64,000 nt of DNA. It comes from Pinus tabuliformis (lineage: Eukaryota; Streptophyta; Pinopsida; Pinales; Pinaceae). Numbering within the stretch: the stretch's first letter is position 1; each line of letters starts with the position of its first letter. A program made the position numbers and the translations under genes. The notes under the pieces were generated by a model that did no database searches, had not been told where the DNA came from, and saw only the letters and a list, made by a program, of their open reading frames with translations. Positions 35,671-47,489 of the stretch are shown piece after piece. The stretch is taken from assembly GCA_031772625.1 (NCBI GenBank), contig CM062818.1, forward strand, positions 1,281,838,277-1,281,902,276, written 5' to 3'.

Positions 35671-36072
35671 ATGGAAGACCTTTACAGGGGTTCTGTGCCA
35701 GATGTTAAGGAGGGTTGCATGATAGAAATATTAGCATATGTAGATCCACTTGGCTATCCATTTTGGGTTGCGAATATTATAAAATTCATTAAAGAAAATG
35801 AAGATATTATAGTTGTTCAGGTACATTCATATGCCACAAATACCCACCCATTCAATGGTGTGTACAAGCCAGTGATGGTAGTTGATAAACAAATTCGCAG
35901 AAAGAGAAAAAGAAAGGGTACAAATATAAATCATTGCCTCACAAACCTCTTAAAATTAGAAGATGTTGACATACTTTTCTATGAATTCAATTTAACAAAG
36001 AGAGGAACTCTTCGCTTCAAGGCCATAGATATTTTGAAGAAGTTTCTACCAAAAGGAACAATGTTTAAATAG
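35671..36072 (+). pseudogene. C-terminal basic domain of the DUF7869-like gene
   Basis: The longest uninterrupted frame of the gene. It reads GYPFWVANIIKFIKENEDIIVVQVHSYATNT..., then KPVMVVDKQIRRKRKRKGTN and LEDVDILFYEFNLTKRGTLR. The aromatic, beta-rich first half followed by a basic RRKRKRK patch suggests a chromatin- or nucleic-acid-binding module with a nuclear-localisation-like signal. That is inference from composition only. Confidence 0.45.
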
Positions 36073-36284
36073 GAGTCTGTTGAACCTAGTCGTAGACCTA
36101 AAGTCTTTTGAAACCTGAAATGGTAGGCATACATGTTGACTAAGATGGGGCTCTAGTTGATGAAAGATAAGAATATGGGTCATCTTCATCTGCATCCATT
36201 TATTCATCTCAAGATGTAGATTTTGATGGTGTGTCAGATCCTATGGATGATTTTGAATAAATGTCTAAGACATTTTATGTGAAT

Positions 36285-36652
36285 GATGTTTGCATGGTAA
36301 CTTGAAATAAATATTTCGACTTCCATATGATCTTACATGCAATTATGAGTCATTTATATGTTTGTTGGATTATATGTTTTAATTATGAAGAATACATATT
36401 TGTAGATATGTTTGCATGGTAACTTGAAATAAATATTTTGACGTCCATATGATCTTACATGAAGTTATGAGTCATTTCTATGTTTGTTAGATTTAATGTT
36501 TTAATTAAAAGGAATTCATATCTTTAGATATGTTTGCATGGTAAATTGAAATAAATATTTTGACTTCCACTTGATCTTAAATGAAGTTATGGGTAATTTT
36601 TATGTTTCTTGTATTATATGTTTTAATTATGAAGAATTCATCTCTTTAGAAT
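36285..36652. repeat. 122-bp tandem repeat, three copies
   Basis: TGCATGGTAA-TTGAAATAAATATTT recurs at 36291, 36413 and 36535 (period 122 bp). Each is followed by TTCCA-ATGATCTTA-ATG-A-TTATG and ATGTTTTAATTA. It lies just downstream of the DUF7869-like gene. Confidence 0.9.
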
Positions 36653-37011
36653 ATCCACAATGCAATCAGGGGGGTTTCACTAAGGGAGAAATATCATACC
36701 ACGTGGGTTCATATTGGGGGATATATATTGAAGAAAAAATGAAATAATATTTTGGGGGATATATAGGGGGTAAAGGGTTTTCATATTGGAAAATATAAAA
36801 AATAGAGCTTAAAGTTAATGAGAAAATATAAAGGGGTATAAAAAATGTTAATGAAAAAATAGATACCTACAATATCTAGTGAATCCCCGGTGAATGAAAT
36901 AATGAATTACAAAAATAAAATGTATGTGATATTTAATCTACGAAAGTTGATATTTTGATTAAAAGTAAATAAATATTAGAAATTAATGTTGATTTTTTAA
37001 AGTATACAACA
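36653..37011. other. Non-coding DNA left of the copia insertion
   Basis: AT-rich, with GGGGGATATATA twice (36715-36770). No gene. It continues on the other side of the copia element at 42247. Confidence 0.4.
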
Positions 37012-37016
37012 ATATT

Positions 37017-37592
37017 TGTTGGGTGTGGAGTCTGATTATCTTCTATAGTACCGGCATATTGGACCCCAGTTCAAAATGGGGCGGCAACGCCGCCCGTAAA
37101 ATAATCGCTGCCATAGGGGGTCCAGGGGAGGCGGCAGGGGTTTCGGGGGCAGCGCCCCTGAAGCTAAAAACAGCTGTAAAATTGCCTTGTAAAAGTATAG
37201 TAATTTCTAGTCAATCTGGGCCGTTCATTAGGCGGATGATCTGACGGTAGAACTTATGTTTAGTTTAGGGTTTTTTGCCCTAGAAGGCAACCCCTCTCTT
37301 TATATGAGGGCATTGTATTTGAGGCTGTGATATAGATGTGTATTCGGTGAGCGAGAAACATAGAGGTGAGACTGTGAGAGAAAACAGAGGATATTACAGC
37401 AGTTTTGCTGTAGGTTGTATCTCTTCATTTTGCTGGATAATAGAAAGGAAGGACTGGTTGTTCGGGGTGGACGTAGCCCAAACTGGGTGAACCACGTATA
37501 TCTGTGTCTCTCTTGTTTTGTGCGTTTTCTGTGTTTATATTTCTGCAATATTTTATGTGTTCCATTGCTCCGTAATATATAATTTTCTAACA
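37017..37592 (+). repeat. Copia 5' LTR (576 bp)
   Basis: Begins TGTTGGGTGTGGAG and ends TTTTCTAACA (TG...CA). It is followed by the primer site. It contains the 5' promoter and R region; the exact start of transcription cannot be read. Confidence 0.95.
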
Positions 37593-37594
37593 AC

Positions 37595-37606
37595 TGGTAT
37601 CAGAGC
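37595..37606 (+). promoter_or_regulatory. Copia primer binding site (initiator Met-tRNA)
   Basis: TGGTATCAGAGC two bases after the LTR, a perfect match to the standard plant copia minus-strand primer site. Confidence 0.95.
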
Positions 37607-37667
37607 CGAAGGTCTATTTGGCTGATAAACTCGCACGAAAGAAGGGTTCCTGGTTCGAGTGGGAGCA

Positions 37668-40600
37668 ATGGCGGAAGATGGTAATTTTAGGGTCGAGAAA
37701 TTTAACGGCCAAAACTTCTCGCTGTGGAAGATGCAGATGGAAGATTATCTGTATCAGAAAGATCTATACCTACCATTGGGTGGAAAAACAAAGATGCCGA
37801 CGGGTATGAAAGACAAAGAATGGAACCTTCTTGATAGAAAGGCACTCGGAACAATACGGTTGTGCCTTGCTGCGTCAGTCGCCTTCAACATTTCGAAGGA
37901 AACCACGACAGAGGGTTTGATGCAGACGTTGTCGAAACTATATGAAAAACCCGCGGCCTCAAACAAGGTATTTCTTATGAAACGGTTATTTAATATGAAT
38001 ATGTCGGAAGGTGGATCTGTTGCAAACCATTTAAATGATTTTAATACAGTTACAAGTCAGTTAAGCTCTGTAGGGGTAAACTTTGATGATGAAGTTAGAG
38101 CTCTGTTATTCTTGTGCTCATTACCAGAAAGTTGGAATGGTTTGGTAATGGCCATTAGTAACTCCGTTTCTGGATCTAGTACTTTAAAGTTTGATGATGT
38201 TGTCGGTGCTATCCTTAGCGAGGAAATGCGACGGAAAAGCTCCGGTGAGACATCGGGAAATGCTTTGAGTGCAGAGTCTAGAGGAAGAAAAATGGAAAGA
38301 GGAAAGAGCTCAGGATATCGCAGTAAATCAAGGAAAGGCAGATCCAAGTCCAGATCGGGGATAGTATGCTGGAAATGTGGAAAGAAAGGACACCTAAAGA
38401 AAGACTGTAGATCTCGGAAGGGAAAAGAAGGAGATGCACAGCAAGAAAACAATCATGAAGCAAATGTGATAGGTGAGGTGTTACAAGATGCTTTGATTCT
38501 TTCTTTCGAAAATATTACTGATTCCTGGGTGGTAGATTCAGGGGCTTCATTCCATGCCACACCTGATAAGAAATACTTTCATGACTATGTTCAAGGAGAT
38601 TTTGGACAAGTTCGTCTAGGTGATGATAAACCCTGTAAAATCGTTGGAATGGGTAAGGTTCTTGTAAAACAGCAGAATGGAAACCAATGGCTATTAAAGG
38701 AGGTAAGGCATGTTCCAGATCTAAAGAAAAATCTGATTTCAACAGGGCAGTTAGGTGGTGAAGGTTGTGTGACAACTTTCACAGATAAAGCTTGGAAGGT
38801 CACAAAAGGAGCCCTGGTAATAGCAAAAGGTGAAAAGGTTGGTACATTGTATTTATGCAATGGTATTTCTAACTCTGTTAATGCTTTAACTTCCAGAGGA
38901 GCAGATGCATCATTATGGCATCATAGGCTCGGACACATGAGTGAAAAGGGGATGAAGATTCTTCACTCAAGGAATTTGTTGTCGGGTTTGAAGAATGTTG
39001 ATTTGGACTTCTGTGAGAACTGCATTTATGGAAAACAGAAGAGAGTCAGATTTCTCAGAGTTGGGAAAGAAAAGAAGAACGAAAAATTAGAGCTTGTGCA
39101 TACAGACGTATGGGGACCTGCTCAGGTATCATCTCTCGGTGGCTCTCGTTATTATGTTACTTTTATTGATGATGCAACTAGAAAAACTTGGATTTATTGT
39201 ATTAAGAATAAATCTGATGTATTTGATACTTTCAAGAAATGGAAAGCTTTGGTTGAGATTGAGACAGCAAAGAAATTGAAGTGTCTTAGATCAGACAATG
39301 GAGGTGAATATTGCAGCAAAGAGTTTGATAGGTACTGTTCAGAGCATGGAATTTGCAGAGAGAAGACAGTTCCAAGAACACCACAAGAAAATGGTGTGTC
39401 AGAAAGGATGAACAGAACAATCATGGAGCGTGCAAGGTGCATGAGATTGCATGCAGGATTGCCTTTACAGTTTTGGGCAGATGCTGCAGATACTGCTGTT
39501 TATCTAATAAACAGAGGGCCTTCAAGTTCCTTGGATGGTGGTGTTCCAGAGGAAGCATGGACAGGTAAAAGGGTGAACTACTCTATTTTAAAACCTTTTG
39601 GTTGTGAGGCCTTTGTCCATATTGATAAAGAAAATAGAACAAAGCTTGAGGCAAAGTCAAAGAAATGTACTTTTATTGGATATGGTGTTAATGATTTTGG
39701 TTATCGCTTATATGATTACGAAAATCACAAAATCATTAGGAGCAGAGATGTAATATTCAATGAAAAGGTCTTGTATAAGAATCAGTTGCAGGAAAAGAAA
39801 CAGGAAAAGGAAAACAAGGAATACGCAGTTCTTGATGAAATCACTGAAAAAGTAAAGGTGCCTGAAAATAATAATAATCAACAACCACAACAACAGCAAC
39901 CACCACAACAACAACAGGCACCCCAAACACCTGAAAGTGGTGTTAGAAGATCTACCAGGATAGGTAGACCCCCTGAACGATACTCTCCTTCATTATATTA
40001 TTTATTGTTGACTAATTCCGGTGAACCCGAATGTTATGAAGAAGCAATGCAGGTTGAAAGCAGGAAGAAGTGGGAGGTAGCCATGGAAGAAGAGATGGAC
40101 TCCTTAATGCATAACCAGACTTGGGATTTAGTCAGGTTGCCTGTAGGAAAAACTACATTGAAGAATAAATGGGTTTACAGGCTGAAGGAAGAAGATGGAG
40201 GAAAACAGAGGTATAAAGCTAGACTTGTGGTGAAGGGGTTTGCACAGAAGAAAGGTATTGATTTCGATGAAATATTTTCTCCTGTTGTTAAAATGACTTC
40301 AATCAGAACTATTTTAAGTCTTGTAGCAGCTGAAGATTTGCATCTTGAGCAGTTAGATGTAAAGACAACCTTTCTCCATGGGGATTTGGAGGAAGAGATA
40401 TATATGCAGCAGCCACAAGGATATGAGGTGAAAGGGAAGGAGAAACTTGTGTGCAGGTTGAAGAAGATCTTGTATGGTTTAAAACAGGCTCCAAGGTAGT
40501 GGTATCTAAAATTTGACAAGTTTATGTCTGAACAAGGTTATACTAGATGTCACTCTGATCATTGTGTTTATCTGAAAAAGCAAAATGATGGCAGCTATAT

Positions 40601-41576
40601 TATATTGTTATTGTATGTAGATGACATGCTTGTTGCAGGATCTAACATGCAGGAAATAAATGTGCTCAAAAGAAAATTGGCAAATTCATTTGCAATGAAG
40701 GATTTGGGTGCTGCAAAACAAATCCTTGGTATGAGAATAACTAGATACAGGAAAAATAGAAAATTAACATTGTCTCAGAATGAGTACATACAAAAGGTGT
40801 TGAAAAGATTTAACATGCAAAATGCAAAACCAGTTAGTACACCTTTTGCTAGCCATTTCAAACTTAGCAAAGAAATGTGCCCAAAGACCCAAGAAGACAT
40901 GGATTATATGTCTAAAGTTCCATATGCATCAGCAGTTGGAAGCTTAATGTATGCAATGGTCTGCACAAGGCCTGATATTGCACATGCAGTGGGAGTTGTA
41001 AGCAGGTACATGAAAAATCCAGGAAAGGAACATTGGATGGCAGTGAAATGGATTCTCAGATATTTGAGAGGTACCACAAATCAGGCATTATGCTTTGGTG
41101 GTTCAAACATATCCCTACAAGGATATGTTGATGCAGATATGGCAGGTGACAGAGATAATAGGAGGAGCACTACAGGATATGTATTTACTGTCGGAGGAAC
41201 AGCTGTCAGTTGGGTTTCAAAAATCCAAAGTGTTGTTGCACTTTCAACAACAGAAGCAGAGTATGTTGCTGCTACAGAGGCTAGTAAAGAAATGATTTGG
41301 TTACGTAGGTTTATGGGTGAATTGGGTAAGGAGCATGATATGGGCACGTTATATAGTGATAGTCAAAGTGCCATTCATCTTGCAAAGAACTCAGCATTTC
41401 ATTCCAGGACAAAACACATACAGCTCAAGTACCATTTCATACGATTAGTGTTGGAAGATGGAGAGTTGAAGCTGGAAAAGATACACACTAGCCAGAACCC
41501 TGCAGATATGCTAACAAAAGTTGTAACCAGGGAGAAACTGAGAATATGCTCAGTTTCAGTTGGTCTTCAAGGATGA
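37668..41576 (+). pseudogene. Copia gag-pol polyprotein with one in-frame amber stop
   Basis: A single 1,303-codon frame from ATG 37668 ([14 protein letters not shown]; an upstream in-frame GTG at 37659 is ignored). Domains: copia-type gag (1-~200), CCHC zinc knuckle [14 protein letters not shown] (~234), aspartic protease [11 protein letters not shown] (~289), integrase HHCC (~416-450) and D,D,E residues (HTDVWGP ~478, DNGGEY ~543, QENGVSE ~575), a Gln/Pro-rich linker (~745), RT with YVDDML (~982), RNase H with LSTTEAEYVA (~1193). TAG at 40497-40499 falls inside RT, between LKQAPR and WYLKF, where these proteins normally have Q. Without readthrough, RT and RNase H are lost. All other motifs look intact. 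Confidence 0.93.
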
Positions 41577-41660
41577 CGATGAAGATGAGAAACAGCCAGG
41601 TCCAAAGAGGAGTCATTGTCCAGCAAATGGAGCAGCGGTGGAGTTGCTACAATCAGTCTC

Positions 41661-41672
41661 CAAGTGGGAGAT
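41661..41672 (+). promoter_or_regulatory. Copia polypurine tract
   Basis: CAAGTGGGAGAT lies directly before the 3' LTR, the usual plus-strand primer form in copia elements. Confidence 0.85.
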
Positions 41673-42241
41673 TGTTGGGTGTGGAGCCTGATTATCTTCT
41701 ATAGTACCGGCATATTGGACCCCAGTTCAAAATGGGGTGGCAACGCCGCCCGTAAAATAATCGCTGCCGCCCCCCCCCCTGGCGGGGGGTTTCGGGGGCA
41801 GCGCCCCTGAAGCTAAAAACAACTGTAAAATTGCCTTGTAAAAGTATAGTAATTTCTAGTCAATCTGGGCCGTTCATTAGGCGGATGATCTGACGGTAGA
41901 ACTTATGTTTAGTTTAGTGTTTTTTGCCCTAGAAGGCAACCCCTCTCTTTATATGAGGGCATTGTATTTGAGGCTGTGATATAGATGTGTATTCGGTGAG
42001 CGAGAAACATAGAGGTGAGACTGTGAGAGAAAACAGAGGATATTACAGCGGTTTTGCTGTAGGTTGTATCTCTTCATTTTGCTAGATAATAGAAAGGAAG
42101 GACTGGCTGTTCGGGGTGGACGTAGTCCAAACTGGGTGAACCACGTATATCTGTGTCTCTCTTGTTTTGTGCGTTTTCTGTGTTTATATTTCTGCAATAT
42201 TTTATGTGTTCCATTGCTCCGTAATATATAATTTTCTAACA
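41673..42241 (+). repeat. Copia 3' LTR (569 bp)
   Basis: TGTTGGGTGTGGAG...TTTTCTAACA, paired with the 5' LTR. A C/G-run rearrangement at ~41769-41790 replaces the TCCAGGGGAGGCGG segment of the 5' LTR. Confidence 0.95.
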
Positions 42242-42246
42242 ATATT

Positions 42247-43000
42247 TCCATGATATTTTATTGTTATCATTTGGTATAAAATAGTTTTAAAATTGTTGAA
42301 ATTTTAATGCCTCATTAAAAGGGACACTTCATTTTGATGATTGATTTTTAGGTTTTTGTTGCAATAGGATAAGTTATCTTAGGCTAAAATTTGAAAAGAG
42401 CTATATTTTTAGCCTTTGAAATCAAAATTTCTCTTGGAATAATAAAACTCTCATATACTTGTTCATTTTTAAAAATTGTTTTAGCCATATAATTTGTCCA
42501 AAATTTCATGGTTGAAATATGTTAAAAAATTAAGGCTTTTAATTACATGGTTGAAAATTTGTCAAAATCTTAAGGTTTTTTTCTGAATTATGATATTTTA
42601 CCTTTAATGCTATTGTTGAAAACAATTACAAGCTCAAGGTTGTTTAGAGTCAAGATATGTTATCTTTAACAACATGGATGGAAATTGTTGGAATTATCAG
42701 GGTTTGAGACATGATATTTTATCATTAACATCATGTTCAAAAATTCTTGGAATTTTACAGTTTTTCAAAGTCCTGATATTTTATCTTTAATTCCATTCCT
42801 AAAAAGCATCAACATTGTAACCCGATTTTTTTTTTTTGTTCCAACTTCAACACTTATTTTTTTGAGGGCATTTTCTTCATCCATTTTGCAAAAAAAATGT
42901 TGAAACTTTACCCTAAAAGAAAAACATCGTTCTCGCATACACAATTTTCGTTTTTGGGTTGTTTTTGCATGTTTTTTTTGGGGATTTTGGGCTATAGTAC
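42247..43000. repeat. AT-rich ~61-bp degenerate tandem repeat
   Basis: TGATATTTTA-CTTTAA-GC recurs at 42591, 42653, 42712 and 42774, with weaker copies toward 42247. Each is followed by a TGTTGAAAATTGTTGGAATTTTA-like half. No coding. Confidence 0.7.
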
Positions 43001-43019
43001 CTGTTTCAATGTAATAGTT

Positions 43020-44150
43020 CATGTTTGATTGGTAATTATGTTATGCTTGGAAGCATCAGATTTAGAAAGGGTTTGTGTGCAATCCATGATGGATCATCTA
43101 GAGGACATTTGTGGGTGACACAATGGCACACAAAGTCATGCGGGTTGGTTTCTATTGGCCCACACTTTTCAAAGATACTCACGCTTATGCCTACAAGTGT
43201 TTGTTCTGTTAGAAATGTGTTGGTCGATAAGAAAAGTTAGCTTCCCCATTGTAGCCCATCATTGTGGAAGAACCATTTCAACAATGGGGCTTAGATGTTA
43301 TCAGTGAGATCTTTCCACACTCATCAAAGTAACACCACTATATCCTCACTACTACATATTACTTCATGCAATGGACATAAGTAATTCCCATGAAATAAAT
43401 GAATAATCAGAAAGTCATCATCTTCCTCAAGAAAAATATCATTACCAGGTTTGTCATTTTGACTTCACTTGTTTCTAAAAATGAAATGTATTTTTCATTG
43501 CTAAAATTTATGCTTTTTCTTTGGAAAATGGCATCATATTGAAACACTCATCTAACTACTACCCTCAGGTAAATGATCTTGTTGAGTCAACTAATAAGAG
43601 CCTTATATGCATAACAAAAAAGACCTTCTTATCTAAACAAAGGAACTAGCACTCTGCTTTGGTGAACTATTTATGGGATGACCATGTCACACCTAAGCCT
43701 TCTTTGAATTCTTCAGCTTACTTCCTGGTATATGGAAAATAAGTCATCCCACCTCTGAACATCTACATGTCTTCCCTTCCACTTTCGCAAGAATCACATG
43801 GTAAACCTTGTCTTTTGGTTCAGATTAAGATAGATTACCCTCCTTAAGCTACAGGAAGAAAGAAAGAAATAAAAAGAAATTTTTTCTCTTCACCAGAGTC
43901 ATATCAAGAGATGGTTCAACAAGAAGCATGCTGGAAAAAGTGAATTTAGTGTGGATGACCTAGTCTTGAAGTGGGATAAAGCCCACAAAGATAAGGGGAA
44001 ACACACTAAGTTCCAATCCATATGGATCAAATTTTTTTCCATTCATGAGAAGCTTGACCATCATACTTACTATATCCAATCTTTAGATGTGAATATTGAC
44101 TTTCTTCATGTAAACGACCAAGATTTAAAGCATTATTTTCAATGATAGTC
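43020..44150 (+). pseudogene. Gypsy integrase remnant (plus strand)
   Basis: Frame-broken translation matches gypsy integrase. It reads DGSSRGH..., then YWPTLFKDTHAYAYKC with C...C (zinc-binding N-terminus), EEPFQQWGLDV..., VNDLVESTNKS near the core, and a C-terminal block DLVLKWDKAHKDKGKH...IHEKLDHHTYYIQSLD. Stops and frameshifts throughout. No LTR was found on either side. Confidence 0.7.
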
Positions 44151-45180
44151 TAGGGTTGCACCCCTATGTACATAGTCTATTGTTTTGTTTGTTTGTTTGT
44201 CGTATCCAGTCTTTTCATTTGTTTTTGTTCATGTGAACAAGTGTCGTGTGCAAGTGTGTTTTAGGTTCCCATGTATGTGGCTAACCTTCTGTCCTTCTTC
44301 TTTGTTTTGGCTACACCTTTCATTTGATGATGTTCTAATAGAAAGTATGATCCTTGCATAAGGAAAGCTTTGTGTTGAACCATGGTATTCATGCCTATTC
44401 TAGAAACCTCATGCCTATACTCAGTTTTTTATTTTTTGATGTTTTCCACGCTAATCTATTCAAGTAGAGAAGGAAAAGGGGAAAATCTAAATAAGGAAAC
44501 CAATATCAAAGGTTTTATATATGCTTCTTTGAAGGAGCAACCTCGTTTTCTCTCAATAAGTTGAGATCCCTCTTTTTCCCATGAAATGAATAAGAGTCAA
44601 TGCACATTCCTATATAAAATAAATAAATAAAGGGTGAAAGAGGAGAAAGGCTTCTTATGCAAGGACGTAAGGCAAGAAACTTTGTCAAGGTACTATCCGG
44701 GCTCACTGGCAACAGAGAAATGTTTTTGTTCCTAAAGTGACTCTGTCGGGGTATTGTCCATGCTTTCTCGCTAGAGCAACACTAGATATGAAAAACTATA
44801 CTCTAAAAATGTAAAGATCGTGAATAACATTACCCTAAGCACTGCAATATTGTTGGTTTTATGTTTTTGTTCGACTAAGAAGGAATAAATGGGACTATGT
44901 TTTCACACAGGGTAAGTGGGGAAGCTAGGGTAATCTGAAAAATGAATCAATACTCCTTGAGGAACTAGACCCTGCAAGAAATAGCAAACCAAGATAGAGA
45001 AGATGGAATTCAACCAGTGTGTCACCCAGTGTTATTGCTTCTACAACACCCTCCAAAATTTTGTCTTATATCAAAATTTCGGAGCCTACTTTGACTTTGC
45101 ATGTTGTCATTGCAAGTATTAAGAGTTATTGCATGTGTTTTCTCTAAGTTGTATTGTCCCTTTTTTAATAAAATCAAAGT

Positions 45181-45292
45181 GTTAGAAATTTCAGGAGGAG
45201 AACTATGTAATGGATTTATAATCCATCCAACGTTTCGGATGGTTACTCTACCCATCATCCATTACATAGTTCTTGTCCTAAAATTTCTAACA
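45181..45292. repeat. 112-bp foldback (inverted repeat)
   Basis: The left arm GTTAGAAATTTCAGGAGGAG... (45181-45215) pairs with the right arm ending ...CCTAAAATTTCTAAC (45257-45292), roughly 35 bases with a few mismatches. The centre holds two further small hairpins around ATCCAACGTTTCGGAT. Confidence 0.8.
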
Positions 45293-45699
45293 ATATGAAT
45301 AACTGTGAAAATCAAAGTTTCTTCTTTTAGCATGGCAAGCATCAAACATCACACAAATGTATTTTTGGTTTGTTTCAAGGAATGATATTTGTGCTAATGA
45401 GTCATTCTTATCATGTAGACCTATATCACACTCATTTCCAAATTTTCAAGCATTGTCGCATAAGTTTCTTCACTATCATTGCAAAGTGCCTTTAGCATCA
45501 TACATTGGGAAAATTGTCGTAATCTCGTCACATTGAGGGAAGTATGTTTTTCATGTGTTTTGAGTGATAAATGTTGCAGTGTCGACTATTCTAATTATGT
45601 GATCATACTTATGTTTCATTACTTTTTACTTTGGTCTCATTAATCCCACACTTAGAAAAATTTAGAAAAAATTTTGATCAAGTAACCTAGCATCACTTA

Positions 45700-46110
45700 G
45701 CCTTCTTGAACTATGCATTACATAGGCTTAGTCCTCAAGCTTCAACCTTTCCTCTTGGTATTGTATAATGTGCAGTCTCTTCATTCCAAAAATGTGCATT
45801 GCACAGTCTCAGTGCTCAGACCTGACCCTTGAGCTCCAAAACTACACAATCCTTACCTTCAGTCAATCTCCTATGTTCATTGCACAATAGCAAGCAACAA
45901 GCCTTAGCCTTAAGCCCTTGAGCTGCACAACTGCACAATCCCTTGGCCTTTGTCCCTCTAAAACTACATAGTGGGTAGCCTCAAGCACTCAACCTAACCC
46001 CTTGAGCCCCTCAACTACATAGTTTCCTTTCCCTAGACATCCTAAACTATGCACTACACAATTTCAAGGCTTAGTCCTAGCCGTTGACCTCCTCAGTTAT
46101 GCAACTACAC
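45700..46110. repeat. Degenerate tandem repeat with ACTACACAATC units
   Basis: Phrases such as AACTATGCACTACACAATTTC, CTTAGTCCT and CCCTTGAGC recur every ~70-85 bases with heavy change. Non-coding. Confidence 0.5.
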
Positions 46111-47489
46111 AATCCTTGAGCATGTGTCCCATCCTTCCACCTAGTTCTAACTCATTTAATGGATTATCATGAAGCATGTTAAACTAGGGGATTATCAGAC
46201 TTATGTCATCTTGTCATGAGGGTATTTTAGTTGCAGGTACCATTTCATGCCATGACAGGATGATGATGAAGGAGATGAAGAAGGATACCTTACTAGAAGA
46301 CACCTTTGTAGCTGTAAATACACGCTGATCAATTAAGAGAAGACAAAGGGACACCAAATTGAGACAACAACTGGAAATAAATATTACATTGAAGACTCCC
46401 TATCTTCAAGATTTATGAAGGAGGAAGGAAAAGAAAATGCACCATATTTCAGGAAGACTCAAAGATAGTAGTAGAAATAATGACTTGACATTGCCACATC
46501 ATCATGCAATCAATGTCATCAATGTCTTGTCATGTCTCGTCAAGGTTTCATGTCATTATTGGCCATATCATTTGTGGATTATGTAATTTCATTGTATCAT
46601 AAATCTAATTTAAAGTGGGAGACCAAGAGACATGTATAGAATGTGAAAAGTCACGTAGGATTTGAAAGGTCATAGAGAAGTCAAACAACCATAAGGGTAG
46701 TCCAAGAGTCACAAAGGAGGTGAATGATCACCCCATTTGTTATATTTACACCCTCATAGCACATGCAAAGGATTTTTGACTTAGGCTCCTACTACTAGGC
46801 ATAAGAGAGAAATATAGTTCTTTTGGAGGAGGAAGTGGTTGCTCTAATGCTCCACTATTAGAGCTAGTGGTGTTCTTTGTACTAATGTATCTTGGAAATT
46901 TTACTTAATTACAAAGCTTGTTGAGCCATCACAATTTCATGGATATGTCATAAATATTGTAAGAATATTCTTTGAATGTTTGTGACATATGTTGTTTTCA
47001 TCTTTACTAAGGAATTGAACTATTTCAGTGGCTTTGGTACTTATCTTATTGAAGGTGTGTTGTATTTGTTTTAACAATCATTGCTTTTGTGTGAACTATT
47101 TCGTTGTCTAATCAATGATTCATTATTATGTATATGCTCATGTGTCTTTATTAGATAAATATTATTATTCATCTTTTTAAGGTTCACTTTTCCTCTCCCT
47201 TTCAGTAGAAGAACCATGATACATTTCGCAGTTGAACATTCGACAAGGCATTCCCACTTGTTCATCTCAAAGCTTATGTACATTACTCTCTTGTGCTAAA
47301 CTATGTAGCTGAAGAAAATCTATAAGAATACATGGAGGTCAGGCCTTGATTATGGAAGGGCTCCCACACCAAAGAGTTCAAAATCTAAGTGGGATTTTTC
47401 ATCAGGGAGACCTGCTTGCATGTTGTTGGTATCCAACACTATTAACACTATCCTTTAAAACCTAGGAAAGGAAAATCTCATCGATGATT

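Larger units (their letters stand above)
32333..36090 (+). pseudogene. Decayed DUF7869-like (putative RNase-H/DDE-fold) gene with acidic repeats
   Basis: From ATG 32333 (MDSSDSEIFLSLAST): a Ser-rich start, a run of acidic 26-residue repeats (32550-33330), then CCRKDCLKHMDFKF...(33870), ITTMSWMKDFFSKHGECMPNK (34157), YFTRIWKNKFNNVCTPKKTRMG with a CxxC (34310-34410), and a ~100-bp intron (GTATGC...AAAG, ~34444-34545). Then DGMDQKKTLLPHF (34650) and LYLQLDNTSHENKNQ (34880); these last two have the spaced D and D-x-x-x-E-N layout of RNase-H-fold proteins. A C-terminal basic domain follows at 35671-36072. Many stops (e.g. 33539, 33917, 34409, 34989) make it non-functional. I relate it to DUF7869 proteins from memory; function in that family is not established. 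Confidence 0.55.
37012..42246 (+). mobile_element. Complete Ty1/copia retrotransposon with 5-bp TSD (ATATT)
   Basis: 5' LTR 37017-37592, primer site, one gag-pol frame, purine tract, 3' LTR 41673-42241. The 5-base direct repeat ATATT flanks it (37012-37016, 42242-42246). The LTRs differ at roughly eight substitutions plus one indel block near 37100-37140, so the insertion is fairly young. The polyprotein resembles Tnt1/Tork-type copia elements. One in-frame TAG in pol is the only obvious lesion. It is inserted in non-coding DNA between the DUF7869-like gene and gypsy debris. Confidence 0.96.
44151..47450. other. Unassigned intergenic DNA
   Basis: No gene recognised. It contains the foldback at 45181-45292 and the degenerate repeats at 45700-46110. 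Short open frames (44382-44564, 47071-47283) have no domain. Confidence 0.4.

Noticed and set aside
45181..45292. Hammerhead ribozyme in the foldback (GAAAC next to GUU and long pairing arms on the minus strand)
   Set aside because: No CUGANGA box lies at the required place before stem II; the bases pair instead as simple nested hairpins.
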